Below are positions 28,477-36,738 of a DNA stretch of 64,000 bases, piece after piece. Source of the DNA: Kribbella sindirgiensis (GTDB taxonomy: Bacteria; Actinomycetota; Actinomycetes; Propionibacteriales; Kribbellaceae); assembly GCF_004331435.1 (NCBI RefSeq), contig NZ_SJKA01000024.1, positions 43,118 to 107,117 on the forward strand, given 5' to 3'. The position numbers and the translations under genes are program-made. Each line of letters starts with the position of its first letter. Within the stretch, counting starts at the first letter, position 1. Under the pieces are notes generated by a model, which was given only the letters and a program-made list of their open reading frames with translations, searched no databases and had not been told where the DNA came from.

Positions 28477-29499
28477 ATGGCTGATGAACGACAGGAAGCG
28501 AGGGCTTCTGCCGTCCTCGTCGCAATGATGGGCGCCCTCTCTGAACTCCAAGCGCAAGCGACCCAAGTAGCCTGGCAGGCAGAGTCCCAACCTCGCGGCC
28601 CTGGACCCAGGCAGCCCGGCGATCGACGCGTACGCCAAGAGGTACGCCTAGTAGCCAAGGGTCTGATTCAACTCCGATCCGCCTTTGGTGAGGTCCAAAA
28701 ATGGCGTCAGGACTTTACTGAGGTTGACCCGCTTCGACAGCGCTATCCCGATCTACCTTACGAAATTGACAGGCTGGGGGATGTCGTTCGTGCGACCGAT
28801 GCGGATTCGCCGCGTCTCGCCCATAGGCTTCGGCGTATCGCGTTAAGCGCGAATGGAATCCGGGTATCCCTCGATCGCTTCACCGTGAGCAGAACGAGCG
28901 CGGCGTACGCCGTTCCGTCGCCTCAACGGCACAGCCCTCACCGCAACGATGGAGCCCGCTCGACGGATCGAGAGTCGGTTGACGTCATCGTCTACCTGGA
29001 CAGCGATGACGATGAGGCGTTGGGACGCGCTCTGGGCGCGGTAGATAATCTCGTGCAGGTCATGGGATACGAGGAGCCGCAGCACATCCAAGTTGAACGC
29101 GGTTCGATTTTTCGACGATCCAAGGCTGCGGCACAGAAAGCATTGAGGTCGAAGGATCTTCAGGACCGACTTATTAAAGTCGAGCGAGCGGTTGAACTTG
29201 AGAAGATCGACCTGAAGCAAGCCGAGGTAGACATCAGAGAGGCCGAGGCAGCTGGCAAGCTGATGCAGAGTCTGGCCGAGATTCCACAAGCTTGCATACG
29301 CATCGGCTCCATGTTCCTAATCAAACACGATAGCCCCGGCGGCCAGGTCGTCCTGATCCGCAATCTGTCTCAACTCGAAATCCGTGCCCTGGAGAAGTTT
29401 CCAGAGATCCAAAAGGATCCGCGCTCGGCCATCGATGCATTGGCCATCGCTATCAGCGCAATGGACGAGGTGGCATCACAGGCGCCTCCCGCACGATAG
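28477..29499 (+). CDS. Hypothetical helical protein
   Basis: 340 aa from ATG 28477; the ribosome-binding site is weak. Residues 1-135 are helical. A polar linker (about 140-165) leads to a small alpha/beta segment (VDVIVYLDSDDDEALGRALG, about 169-188). A long amphipathic helix or coiled coil with alternating charges follows (LIKVERAVELEKIDLKQAEV, about 233-252), and then a compact C-terminal segment (IRIGSMFLIKHDSP...). No membrane helix, signal peptide or enzymatic motif is visible, and I do not recognise the family. It lies between a tRNA scar and the HAD/UbiA-like pair, in the accessory region. Confidence 0.65.
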   Translation: MADERQEARASAVLVAMMGALSELQAQATQVAWQAESQPRGPGPRQPGDRRVRQEVRLVAKGLIQLRSAFGEVQKWRQDFTEVDPLRQRYPDLPYEIDRLGDVVRATDADSPRLAHRLRRIALSANGIRVSLDRFTVSRTSAAYAVPSPQRHSPHRNDGARSTDRESVDVIVYLDSDDDEALGRALGAVDNLVQVMGYEEPQHIQVERGSIFRRSKAAAQKALRSKDLQDRLIKVERAVELEKIDLKQAEVDIREAEAAGKLMQSLAEIPQACIRIGSMFLIKHDSPGGQVVLIRNLSQLEIRALEKFPEIQKDPRSAIDALAIAISAMDEVASQAPPAR

Positions 29500-29913
29500 G
29501 GCTGGCCGGATTCCCCCAGCTCAGCGGGGAACAGGCTGGGAACGAACTGGGGCGAATCAAGCCAAATCGAGTTGAACCGGGCGGACTGGTGATGTCTCGA
29601 CACGCCTGGAGGGGGTAGCGTCCACGGGGTCCCTCGGTTTCCTAAACCGAGACTCGCGATCTGTGTAGCAGACCCGGGTGCCACCGTGTCATGCGGGTCA
29701 GCCCTGTTGACTGGTAGCTCGCCCAGCTCGTGTGCGCGCTTCACTGAATGATTGACATCGGCCAACTTGAAGTCTGAGCGCACCGTAGTTGCCGGGTGAA
29801 CTGAGGCTGGCGCCGGCGTTGCGGATGCCCTTCTGCGCGCGGAAGGTCGCGAGGCTTCTCGACACGTCGTGGCACCGTGCGCTTCAATGGGCCCAGCGCT
29901 GAGGGGGTGCGGC
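29500..29913. other. Intergenic region with a strong 8-bp hairpin
   Basis: No gene is supported. CTCGGTTT (29633-29640) and AAACCGAG (29644-29651) form a perfect stem around CCT. It resembles an anticodon arm, but no T-arm or acceptor stem surrounds it, and there is no U-run, so it is neither a clear tRNA nor a standard terminator. Confidence 0.45.
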
Positions 29914-30429
29914 ATGGCAGTGCGTGGAATCATCCGTAGGGAGTCAACTCCGGCGAACGCCCTCGAAGTATGTTTGGCAGGGCGGCCAGAGGTGCTGATA
30001 CTCGACGTTGAACCGCTGTTGCTGGACTGGCGTTCGCCAGCAGAAGCGGATGTTTCAGGTTGGTCCTCCATCGTCACGACAGCGGCCCGAGCAGGCGTCC
30101 GCACACTGGTCGTTGTGACCAACTCCAGGCGCGAGATCTCGAATCTTGGATGCGTTCCAGCTGAGGCAGGCGATCTGGCGATCCACGTGGTCAGCCGTGC
30201 GTGGAAGCCTTGGACTGCTCGTCGGAAGCTCGGATTGTACGATCATGCCTCACGAGGTGTGGTTTGCGGCGACGTCGCCTTGACTGACGGATTGCTCGCA
30301 ATTCGGCTGCGATACGGTTTTGTACATTTAACATCCAAGCATCAGCCGGTGTATCCCAGGCTTCAGGACTTCCTAGGTCGCTGCTTCCTGCGACGATACT
30401 TCTGGACTGAATCAGCGGAACGCTTGTGA
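29914..30429 (+). CDS. HAD-superfamily protein with altered catalytic motif I
   Basis: 171 aa from ATG 29914, preceded by GAGGGGG. The fold resembles the YqeG-type IIIA phosphatases. Motif I reads LILDVEPLLLDW with nucleophile Asp31 but Glu33 in place of the second Asp. Motif II is VVVTNSR (Thr69), motif III Lys98-Pro99, and motif IV VCGDVALTD (Asp120, Asp125). The Asp-to-Glu change at the general acid/base position could weaken or redirect phosphatase activity. The stop overlaps the GTG of the UbiA-like gene by four bases, so the two are translationally coupled and probably act on the same lipid phosphate (inference). Confidence 0.75.
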   Translation: MAVRGIIRRESTPANALEVCLAGRPEVLILDVEPLLLDWRSPAEADVSGWSSIVTTAARAGVRTLVVVTNSRREISNLGCVPAEAGDLAIHVVSRAWKPWTARRKLGLYDHASRGVVCGDVALTDGLLAIRLRYGFVHLTSKHQPVYPRLQDFLGRCFLRRYFWTESAERL

Positions 30430-32216
30430 CGACGCGCCCACCCGGCCAGGACACAGACGCACTCCTGGCCGATTACATCGCCACTCGTGAAGACGAACGC
30501 TCATATCAGGTGACTCAGGTCGCGCTCGCGTCCCTTGCACTCACGACGCTGACAGCGCTTGGCGCACTAGTTGGCCAGTACGTTCTGACAGAAGATCCGT
30601 CGTCTCGGGCCGTGCCACCAGGACTCCTGGCCGCAGCGCCGTTGATCCCGGTGGCTCTGTTCGCTCTGTTCATCCAGGCCGGCGCTCAAGCCGCGCTGCG
30701 GTACTACTACCTCTGCAATATCGAGGAGCAGTTGGCCAGCCGCAGAACAGCGTCTGCCAGCGCTCCACCGAGCCCTGCCTTTACCCGCATGGTCGGCTCC
30801 CTGGTGGGTTTGAAGCACGGCAACCCCATCTATCGGGCGCTCACCATCATGTTAGTACTGATCGCCTTCACTGCCTTCACCGTGATCACGGTCATGATCG
30901 CCATCAGCGTTCCCCGAGCCTGGACGGCCGCGATGGCCGTCACCTATACAGCGGCGGTCTGTCTCCTTTTCACGATGGCCTGGCTCAGCACAACCGGACA
31001 AAGCTTGTACCGGGCGGCCAGTCGGCGGCTGCAACCCCAGGTAGGAAAGGCAGCGCCCTCACCCCGTGAACGGCACATGTCGTCCTACCTGGCGTTGCCG
31101 CGCGGCGAAGATCTGCAGAAGAGCTTTTACTACGTAGCCGGTCTCGTTCTCGCGCCCCTTCTCGGCGACACGGCGCTGGATGGGTCGCCCGGGAAGAAGC
31201 TGGTCGTCTACTTATGGGGATGGGTGCTTCTCGAGTATCTCGCCTACCAGGCGCGCTACCAGTGGAACGACATCAGAGGAGCGGTCGAGGACGCTGCGCA
31301 TCCTGCGGCGATATCACGGGCCCGCCTGCCAACTCAGAAGCTCGGCCTCGACAGGGCGGTGTCGCTGTCAAGCGCGGTCGTCATCTTCCGCATCGGCGCG
31401 GCCCTCGTTCTCGCTCTCGGTATTCCCAGCAACCAACCGGTCGGACCACTCATTGGGGTCGCCGCAATCTTCATCCTGGCGGCCTCCTACGAGACGGCCC
31501 GCAAGCTGAAGATGCCGAAGACGACCGTGGCGCTGGTGGGGTTCGGCTATCCGTTGCGCTTCTGCCTCGGGCTTGAAATCGCGGGATACCAATGGACGGG
31601 GGATGAGTCACTGCTCGCCACGGCTATCGCCGTGGCGGCGTTCCTTTCATTCGGCTGGAGCACGGTTGGGCTTGCTTGGACCCTCGAAGCGGTGCATTTT
31701 GCTCAGGAGGGCATTCCATTGCGGGCTCACCATCGTTGGTTGCTGGGCAACGCTGGCCTCATCGACAAGGCCACAGCGCTGACGGGTCCGCCCCTCGCGA
31801 CCGGATACAAGATCACAGCCGTGCCCAACCTGGCGCAGCTGGCAGCCGGCCCACTCGCCATTATGGTGGGCCAACTCGCCGCGGACGACCGCTGGGACTG
31901 GTGGCCAGACGGTGTCGTTGTCGCGCTGGCGTTGGTGGTTTCAGCCGCGCTGATGTTCATGCCGCGGTGGCCTATCGTGTGGGGCTCGACCGTGGTCCTC
32001 GGCTGCCAGACATTCTTGGCTGCTGGTGTCCTCTGGCCAACCGTCGTCGCGACGTTGTTGTGGTTGGCGTTCGCCGGGTACTACGTTGCCTTTCGCACTG
32101 CCACCTACCAAGGCCTCAAAGACACACCGCACAAGATCGTAGCCACCGTGGTCAAACGACTTCTAGGACTCCGCCACTGGTTACGGACGGGTGACTGGCG
32201 TCCCGCTGGCAAATGA
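30426..32216 (+). CDS. Polytopic membrane protein, UbiA-prenyltransferase-like C-terminal half with extra N-terminal membrane domain
   Basis: 596 aa. The first 200 residues form four membrane helices of an unrecognised domain. Residues about 225-590 contain about eight or nine helices laid out like UbiA prenyltransferases. The first prenyl-diphosphate motif NDxxDxxxD appears as NDIRGAVED (281-289) followed by AHPAAISRARLP, close to the ND...D..HP..R.RP pattern of decaprenyl-phosphate phosphoribosyl transferases but with Gly285 for Asp. A second region KLKMPKTTVALVGFGYPLRF corresponds to the later substrate loop. It is coupled to the HAD gene. Function is inferred as prenyl transfer or a derived lipid-binding role. 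Confidence 0.65.
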   Translation: MTTRPPGQDTDALLADYIATREDERSYQVTQVALASLALTTLTALGALVGQYVLTEDPSSRAVPPGLLAAAPLIPVALFALFIQAGAQAALRYYYLCNIEEQLASRRTASASAPPSPAFTRMVGSLVGLKHGNPIYRALTIMLVLIAFTAFTVITVMIAISVPRAWTAAMAVTYTAAVCLLFTMAWLSTTGQSLYRAASRRLQPQVGKAAPSPRERHMSSYLALPRGEDLQKSFYYVAGLVLAPLLGDTALDGSPGKKLVVYLWGWVLLEYLAYQARYQWNDIRGAVEDAAHPAAISRARLPTQKLGLDRAVSLSSAVVIFRIGAALVLALGIPSNQPVGPLIGVAAIFILAASYETARKLKMPKTTVALVGFGYPLRFCLGLEIAGYQWTGDESLLATAIAVAAFLSFGWSTVGLAWTLEAVHFAQEGIPLRAHHRWLLGNAGLIDKATALTGPPLATGYKITAVPNLAQLAAGPLAIMVGQLAADDRWDWWPDGVVVALALVVSAALMFMPRWPIVWGSTVVLGCQTFLAAGVLWPTVVATLLWLAFAGYYVAFRTATYQGLKDTPHKIVATVVKRLLGLRHWLRTGDWRPAGK

Positions 32217-32234
32217 AAGGAGAGGGCTAGCCGC

Positions 32235-33263
32235 AATACCGTTCAGTTAGTGTGGCATTACGGCATAGCTTGTTGGCTGTTGCGGTTGCGGCCAGTTGGT
32301 GTGGTGGTGGGCGCGTTTGACGTGCCATTTGACGTATTTGCGTTTGATGACGCGGGGCGCGGAGCGCCGTCGTCGGGTGGGGTTGAGCCGGCGGAGTAGT
32401 CGGCGCAGGAAGTCTGTCCAGCCGGGGCTGTCGCGGCCGTGCTGGTCAGGGGGAAAACGCGCCCGGGTGGGCGAGGGTCCGGCGGGTGATCCTGAGCGCG
32501 GCGACGAAGCTGATCCGGTCCGGGTCGTGTCCGGAGTGGGTCGCGGCCTCGGCCATGAGGGAGCGGATCACGTAGTGGCAGCACAGGTGGCCCCAGATCT
32601 CTTGGAGGACCAGGTCCGGGGACTTGCTGCGCAGCACAGTGCGGGGTCCGCGCTGGTGGGTCTTGGGTTCGTCGAAGGTCAGTTCGATCTCCCACCGCTG
32701 GGTGTAGGCCGCGGCGAGATCGGTCGCACTCACCTCGTCAGGGTCGAGCATGGTGGTGAAGAGCCTGTAGGCGGTGGGGCTCTCGCGGCCGTCATCGATG
32801 GTGTGGTCGATGACCCGGACCAGGATCGGCTCCTCGCGCCGGCTGAGTGTGTCTGACGCAGGTGGGCCAGCCAGGAGCCGTCGGGAAGATCCTCAAGGTG
32901 GGTTGGTTTGGGCCCGGGCCTGGAAGATCGCGGACTTGCTCGGCGGCGCATACGTCTCGGCCCACCCCGCGACCCACGACAGCCCATCGGTCAACTGAGC
33001 CAGTACGTCCTCATAAGAACCCTCCGAATACAACGCCATCCCGATCGAGAAGTAGGCCATCACCCGCGCCGGCAGCGAACGAGGGCGCTGCTCGGTCCGG
33101 CCGACCTCGGCGATCACCTCATCGATCAAATCCGGCGGGAACACCCGCGTGAGCACACCTACCGAGACAAGGTCCGACAGACGCCGCTCGGTCTCCGGCT
33201 TCTTCCATCCACCACGCGGCATGCCATCAAGCTACACCGCTGCATCCTTAACTGAACGGTATT
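32235..33263 (-). mobile_element. Degenerate IS4-type insertion sequence
   Basis: Perfect 15-bp inverted ends, AATACCGTTCAGTTA (32235-32249) and its complement (33249-33263), enclose a broken transposase. The N-terminal part (33222 downward) reads LSDLVSVGVLTRVFPPDLID and the IS4 N-terminal motif RSLPARVMAYFSIGMALY. The C-terminal part (32751-32446) reads LAAAYTQRWEIELTFDEPKT, the catalytic Y-x2-R-W-x-I-E-x-x-F element with other residues. The central DDE segment is missing and the pieces are in different frames, so the element is dead; at about 1.03 kb it is some 400 bases short. It abuts the end of the BREX operon (brxHI stop at 33329). Confidence 0.85.
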
Positions 33264-33328
33264 GGGGCTAACGCCTTCGCCACTGTCGTCCGTCGCGCTT
33301 ATCCGGCGACGGACGGCCGCGCTGCGAG

Positions 33329-35407
33329 CTAAGTACGTCCTACCGTGCGAATCAGAGAACGTTGTTTCACCATTGCGGCTCCCTCGGGGTCGGCCAGCCT
33401 CTCTCCGAGAGTCCTCGTCGCCAGGTCCGGGGGCAACGCCGCGGAAAACTTCAGCGCTGTGATCGCTTCAGCACTGAGTTGGGGGACTACGTTCACGTCG
33501 GCAGATGCAACCGCCGACGCGCCCACTCCCGCCGGGAGTATCACGCTCTCGTTTTCGATTTCGGTGGCGTCGAGACCTAGCCCGGCGAGCAGAGTCGCGT
33601 TCGCTTTCAGACCCGCCCAGGTCCAAAGCCGCCAATCACCGGATGGTCGCGGCTGGAGCACTAGTCCGTCCCTAGTCACTTCAGCGGCGCGTTCGGCGCG
33701 CAGTCGCTCGAGTGCAGTGGGCACACGCTTGGAAAGGTGTACATCGGGAATAGCGCCTAACAGCACATCTCGCTGAGACTGGCAGAGGTCAAAGGAGTGC
33801 ACAACCGGGTCTGTGGGCCACTTTATGTCGCCCTTAAGCGGCACTTCCTCGACCCAGACGACGAATCGCTCCCAATCGACGTGTCGGATCAACCAGCCGC
33901 GACCGGCGAGCACCAGCGGTTTGCTCTGTCGGTCCCGGTTCCGCGGAAGCGCGAGCGGCGAGACGAAGCCGATCTCATCGGAGCCAGCGACCACCCGTAG
34001 CTCAAGGTCCGTGATGAAGGAGGACAGGAGATCCATGAAGTTCCGGTTGCCGAACTCCTTCTCCGCACGCGCACCGGTGAAGAGCATGCCCGAGTCCTCG
34101 ATGAGGAAACCCTCCGCAGCCAGATACGCGAGCACCTCCTTCCCGTCGGTCATCACCGGCAGATCGCCCCACCAGTCTCGCCACCGCGAGGCACCGAACG
34201 CTCCCTCCTGAAGCGCTAGTGCCAGGAACTGCTGGGCTGCAAGATGGCGAGGATGTGGCGGCGCCGCGACATCCTCGACGAATCCCCGTTTCCAGAGCAG
34301 GAGCAAAGCTGCCGCATCGAGCAGCCCCTTCTGGTCCAAGGCCAAGAACAGCGCATTTCTGGCCGTCCCGGGCCGACGTCCGGTCCGGCCCAACCGCTGC
34401 AGGAAGGACGAGACAGTCCGCGGCGCGTCTACCTGGATCACTCGATCGAGGTCGCCGATGTCTACCCCGAGCTCCAACGTCGAGGTCGCTACGATGACAG
34501 TGTCGCGAGCCTCAGCGAATGCCTGCTCGCTCCTCCGGCGTTCATCCGCAGACAAGGACGAGTGCGATACGAAAGTCTGCACCTGCCGCTCTCGTAACAG
34601 GAACGCGAGTTCCTCGGCCTTACGACGCGATTCAAGAAACACCAGTCGCTTCTCGCCCTGGTGCATTCGAGAGATCACGGTCGCGGCGTTCCTAATGCTG
34701 CCGACATAGTCGAGCGTCACTTCCGGCTCAGCCGTAGTGATCGCCTCTTCGCGGACAACGCGGACCGGCCGGCGGCCCTCGGTCGAGCCCTGCATCCACG
34801 ACCCGACCGCCTCCGGGTTGCCGACTGTGGCAGAGAGTCCGACGCGCTGGATCTTCCGCCCAGCGAGCCGCTCTACCCTCTCCAGAACAGCGAGCAGGTG
34901 CCACCCGCGGTCCGAACCCGCGAAAGAGTGCAGCTCGTCAATGACAACGGCGCGCACCGAGCCGAGTAGCCGTTTATGGTCCACTCCTCGCGAGACGAGC
35001 ATGGCCTCGATCGACTCCGGAGTGGTCAGAAGCACGTCAGGCCGCTCCGCTAGGATCCGCCGTCGCTCGGACCTTCCAATGTCGCCGTGCCAAAGCGCAA
35101 CTCTGCGCCCGAGCCAGGCACAGTAGCCGACGATTCGCGGGAAGAGGTTGTTGAGCAACGCCCGTAGTGGGGTCACATACAAAATGGACGTGTTTGTCCA
35201 GCCTCGTTGGACCATCTCGGACATCAGTGGGAATATTGCAGCCTCCGTCTTCCCTCCCGCCGTCGGCGCAACGAGCACACAATTGTCGCCCGAGCGCACC
35301 GGCTCGACTGCTGCGGCCTGGAGTGGGCGCAGATCGCGCCAGCCCAGGGAGTTGACAATGTGGAATTCGATGGCCTCGTCCAGACCTGTCGCACCTGGCA
35401 CGCTCAT
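33329..35407 (-). CDS. brxHI: BREX type 2 helicase BrxHI (Lhr-like DEAD/DEAH helicase)
   Basis: 692 aa. Motif I is APTAGGKTEAA (47-57), motif II DELH (157-160), motif III LSATVG, motif V STLELGVDIGDLD and motif VI QRLGRTGRRPG. The C-terminal third resembles Lhr-type winged-helix and core extensions. BrxHI is the type 2 BREX helicase; its exact step in phage exclusion is not known. It is the last gene of the operon, overlapping brxD by four bases (ATGA). Confidence 0.9.
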   Translation of the reverse strand: MSVPGATGLDEAIEFHIVNSLGWRDLRPLQAAAVEPVRSGDNCVLVAPTAGGKTEAAIFPLMSEMVQRGWTNTSILYVTPLRALLNNLFPRIVGYCAWLGRRVALWHGDIGRSERRRILAERPDVLLTTPESIEAMLVSRGVDHKRLLGSVRAVVIDELHSFAGSDRGWHLLAVLERVERLAGRKIQRVGLSATVGNPEAVGSWMQGSTEGRRPVRVVREEAITTAEPEVTLDYVGSIRNAATVISRMHQGEKRLVFLESRRKAEELAFLLRERQVQTFVSHSSLSADERRRSEQAFAEARDTVIVATSTLELGVDIGDLDRVIQVDAPRTVSSFLQRLGRTGRRPGTARNALFLALDQKGLLDAAALLLLWKRGFVEDVAAPPHPRHLAAQQFLALALQEGAFGASRWRDWWGDLPVMTDGKEVLAYLAAEGFLIEDSGMLFTGARAEKEFGNRNFMDLLSSFITDLELRVVAGSDEIGFVSPLALPRNRDRQSKPLVLAGRGWLIRHVDWERFVVWVEEVPLKGDIKWPTDPVVHSFDLCQSQRDVLLGAIPDVHLSKRVPTALERLRAERAAEVTRDGLVLQPRPSGDWRLWTWAGLKANATLLAGLGLDATEIENESVILPAGVGASAVASADVNVVPQLSAEAITALKFSAALPPDLATRTLGERLADPEGAAMVKQRSLIRTVGRT

Positions 35408-36738
35408 ACATCCAGCTCGATGTCGTCCACCGAGGTCACGGGAAGCCTGTCGCCCTGCGCTCGCGCTTCGCGTTCCACCTCGCTCAGCTCGTCGGCCGAG
35501 ACTGTCAGGTGGTAATCGTGGCGGGGGTCGAAGTCGTCGAATAGATCAACGCGGTCGAGAACATCGGCTACGAGCTTCTTGAGGAATAGACGCGGCGCCA
35601 CTCCGGTGCGCCCACCGAGCTCACCGCCGACAGCTACCGCGAGCGTGCGCAGGTACGCGTCATCGACCATGCTCCGCAGGCGCTTTGGATCCTTCGCGCC
35701 GTTGGCGTAGATGTCACGTACTCGGGTGCCGAGCTCCACAATAGAGTCCGTGGTGAAGCCGGTCAGGCGAATCTGCGCGGCGCGGGGATTGTCCCACCGG
35801 GGATCCGTCGTGAAGTCGGTCTGGAGCCGCTGAGCGAGCGGGGCGAGCCGCTGAACGCCTTGCTGGCCGTCGAAGAAGGCCGGTGTGCCGGTCACGAGAA
35901 GATAGAGACCGGGAAACCGTCCACCGTCGACCTCGTCCATGAGTTGGCGCAGCGCGTTCAGCGATTTCTCGCGTACGTCGGAGCGCATCCGCTGCAGTGT
36001 TTCGACCTCGTCGAGCACGACGACAAGTCCAGCGTAGTCAGAGTCGCGCAACACAGTGAGGAGTCCCTGGAGGAAACCCAGGGCCCCGAAGTGGTCCAGG
36101 TCACCTCTTACTCCCGCGGCCTTTTTCACAGCCGAAGCGACATGAGGTTGTCCGCCGAGCCAGGCCAGAAGCCCATCAGCCTGAGCACCGTCACCGGTTT
36201 CGCGGGCGATTCGGTACTGTCGCAGAACGGCTGCGAAAGCTGGGGCTTCCTTCGAGACACTGGCCAGTCGACGCTGCATCAGGGCCAACGAGCCTTCAAC
36301 GGCGCTACGGTCCGCGCGAGTGTCTTTGACGTCATGGTCGAGGATGTAGAACCAGCCGTCGATGACGTCGCGCAGCGCGCTCGGAGGTGTCGTCGGTGTG
36401 GACAGGTTTTCGTTGATCCGGCGGTAGATGGTCTCTAGCTTATGCAGCGGTGTCTCGGTCTCGCTGATCTGAATCTCGGCAGTTGCGAAGTTCGCCTTCT
36501 TAGCGTGTTCGGTTAGCCAACGTGCAAAGAACGTCTTCCCGGAGCCATACTCGCCGCGGACCGCCTTAAACGCGGCCCCACCCCCAGCGACGGTCGCAAG
36601 CTCCTCGTCGATTGCAGCCTCGAATGGTCCGAGACCGACGGCCAGCACGTCTAGCCCCTGCCGGGGGACCGTCCCGCGCCGCAGAGCGTCGGTGATATCG
36701 CGCCGTCGCCTCGGGCTGATGCCGATTGGGTCGCTCAT
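35404..36738 (-). CDS. brxD: BREX type 2 ATP-binding protein BrxD
   Basis: 444 aa. The P-loop GEYGSGKTF (62-70), a Walker B VVVLDEVETL and the LYLLVTGTPAFFDG segment are typical of DUF2791/BrxD ATPases. It has the normal length for the family and lies between pglZ and brxHI, its standard place in type 2 BREX operons. Both junctions are four-base ATGA overlaps. Its role is assumed to be ATP-driven regulation or loading of the BREX complex. Confidence 0.92.
   Translation of the reverse strand: MSDPIGISPRRRRDITDALRRGTVPRQGLDVLAVGLGPFEAAIDEELATVAGGGAAFKAVRGEYGSGKTFFARWLTEHAKKANFATAEIQISETETPLHKLETIYRRINENLSTPTTPPSALRDVIDGWFYILDHDVKDTRADRSAVEGSLALMQRRLASVSKEAPAFAAVLRQYRIARETGDGAQADGLLAWLGGQPHVASAVKKAAGVRGDLDHFGALGFLQGLLTVLRDSDYAGLVVVLDEVETLQRMRSDVREKSLNALRQLMDEVDGGRFPGLYLLVTGTPAFFDGQQGVQRLAPLAQRLQTDFTTDPRWDNPRAAQIRLTGFTTDSIVELGTRVRDIYANGAKDPKRLRSMVDDAYLRTLAVAVGGELGGRTGVAPRLFLKKLVADVLDRVDLFDDFDPRHDYHLTVSADELSEVEREARAQGDRLPVTSVDDIELDV

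Noticed and set aside
29633..29651. Hairpin with CCT in the loop as an Arg-tRNA anticodon arm
   Set aside because: No T-loop TTCGA or acceptor stem at the required distances, so a tRNA is not supported.
17442..33263. Integrase or recombinase gene explaining the tRNA scars
   Set aside because: No tyrosine or serine integrase motifs were found in this region; the resolvase-like proteins at 55-60 kb lack the catalytic serine.
32224..33270. Target-site duplication GGGCTA around the IS4 remnant
   Set aside because: The two copies are not at equal distance from the inverted ends (five bases versus one), so it may be chance.
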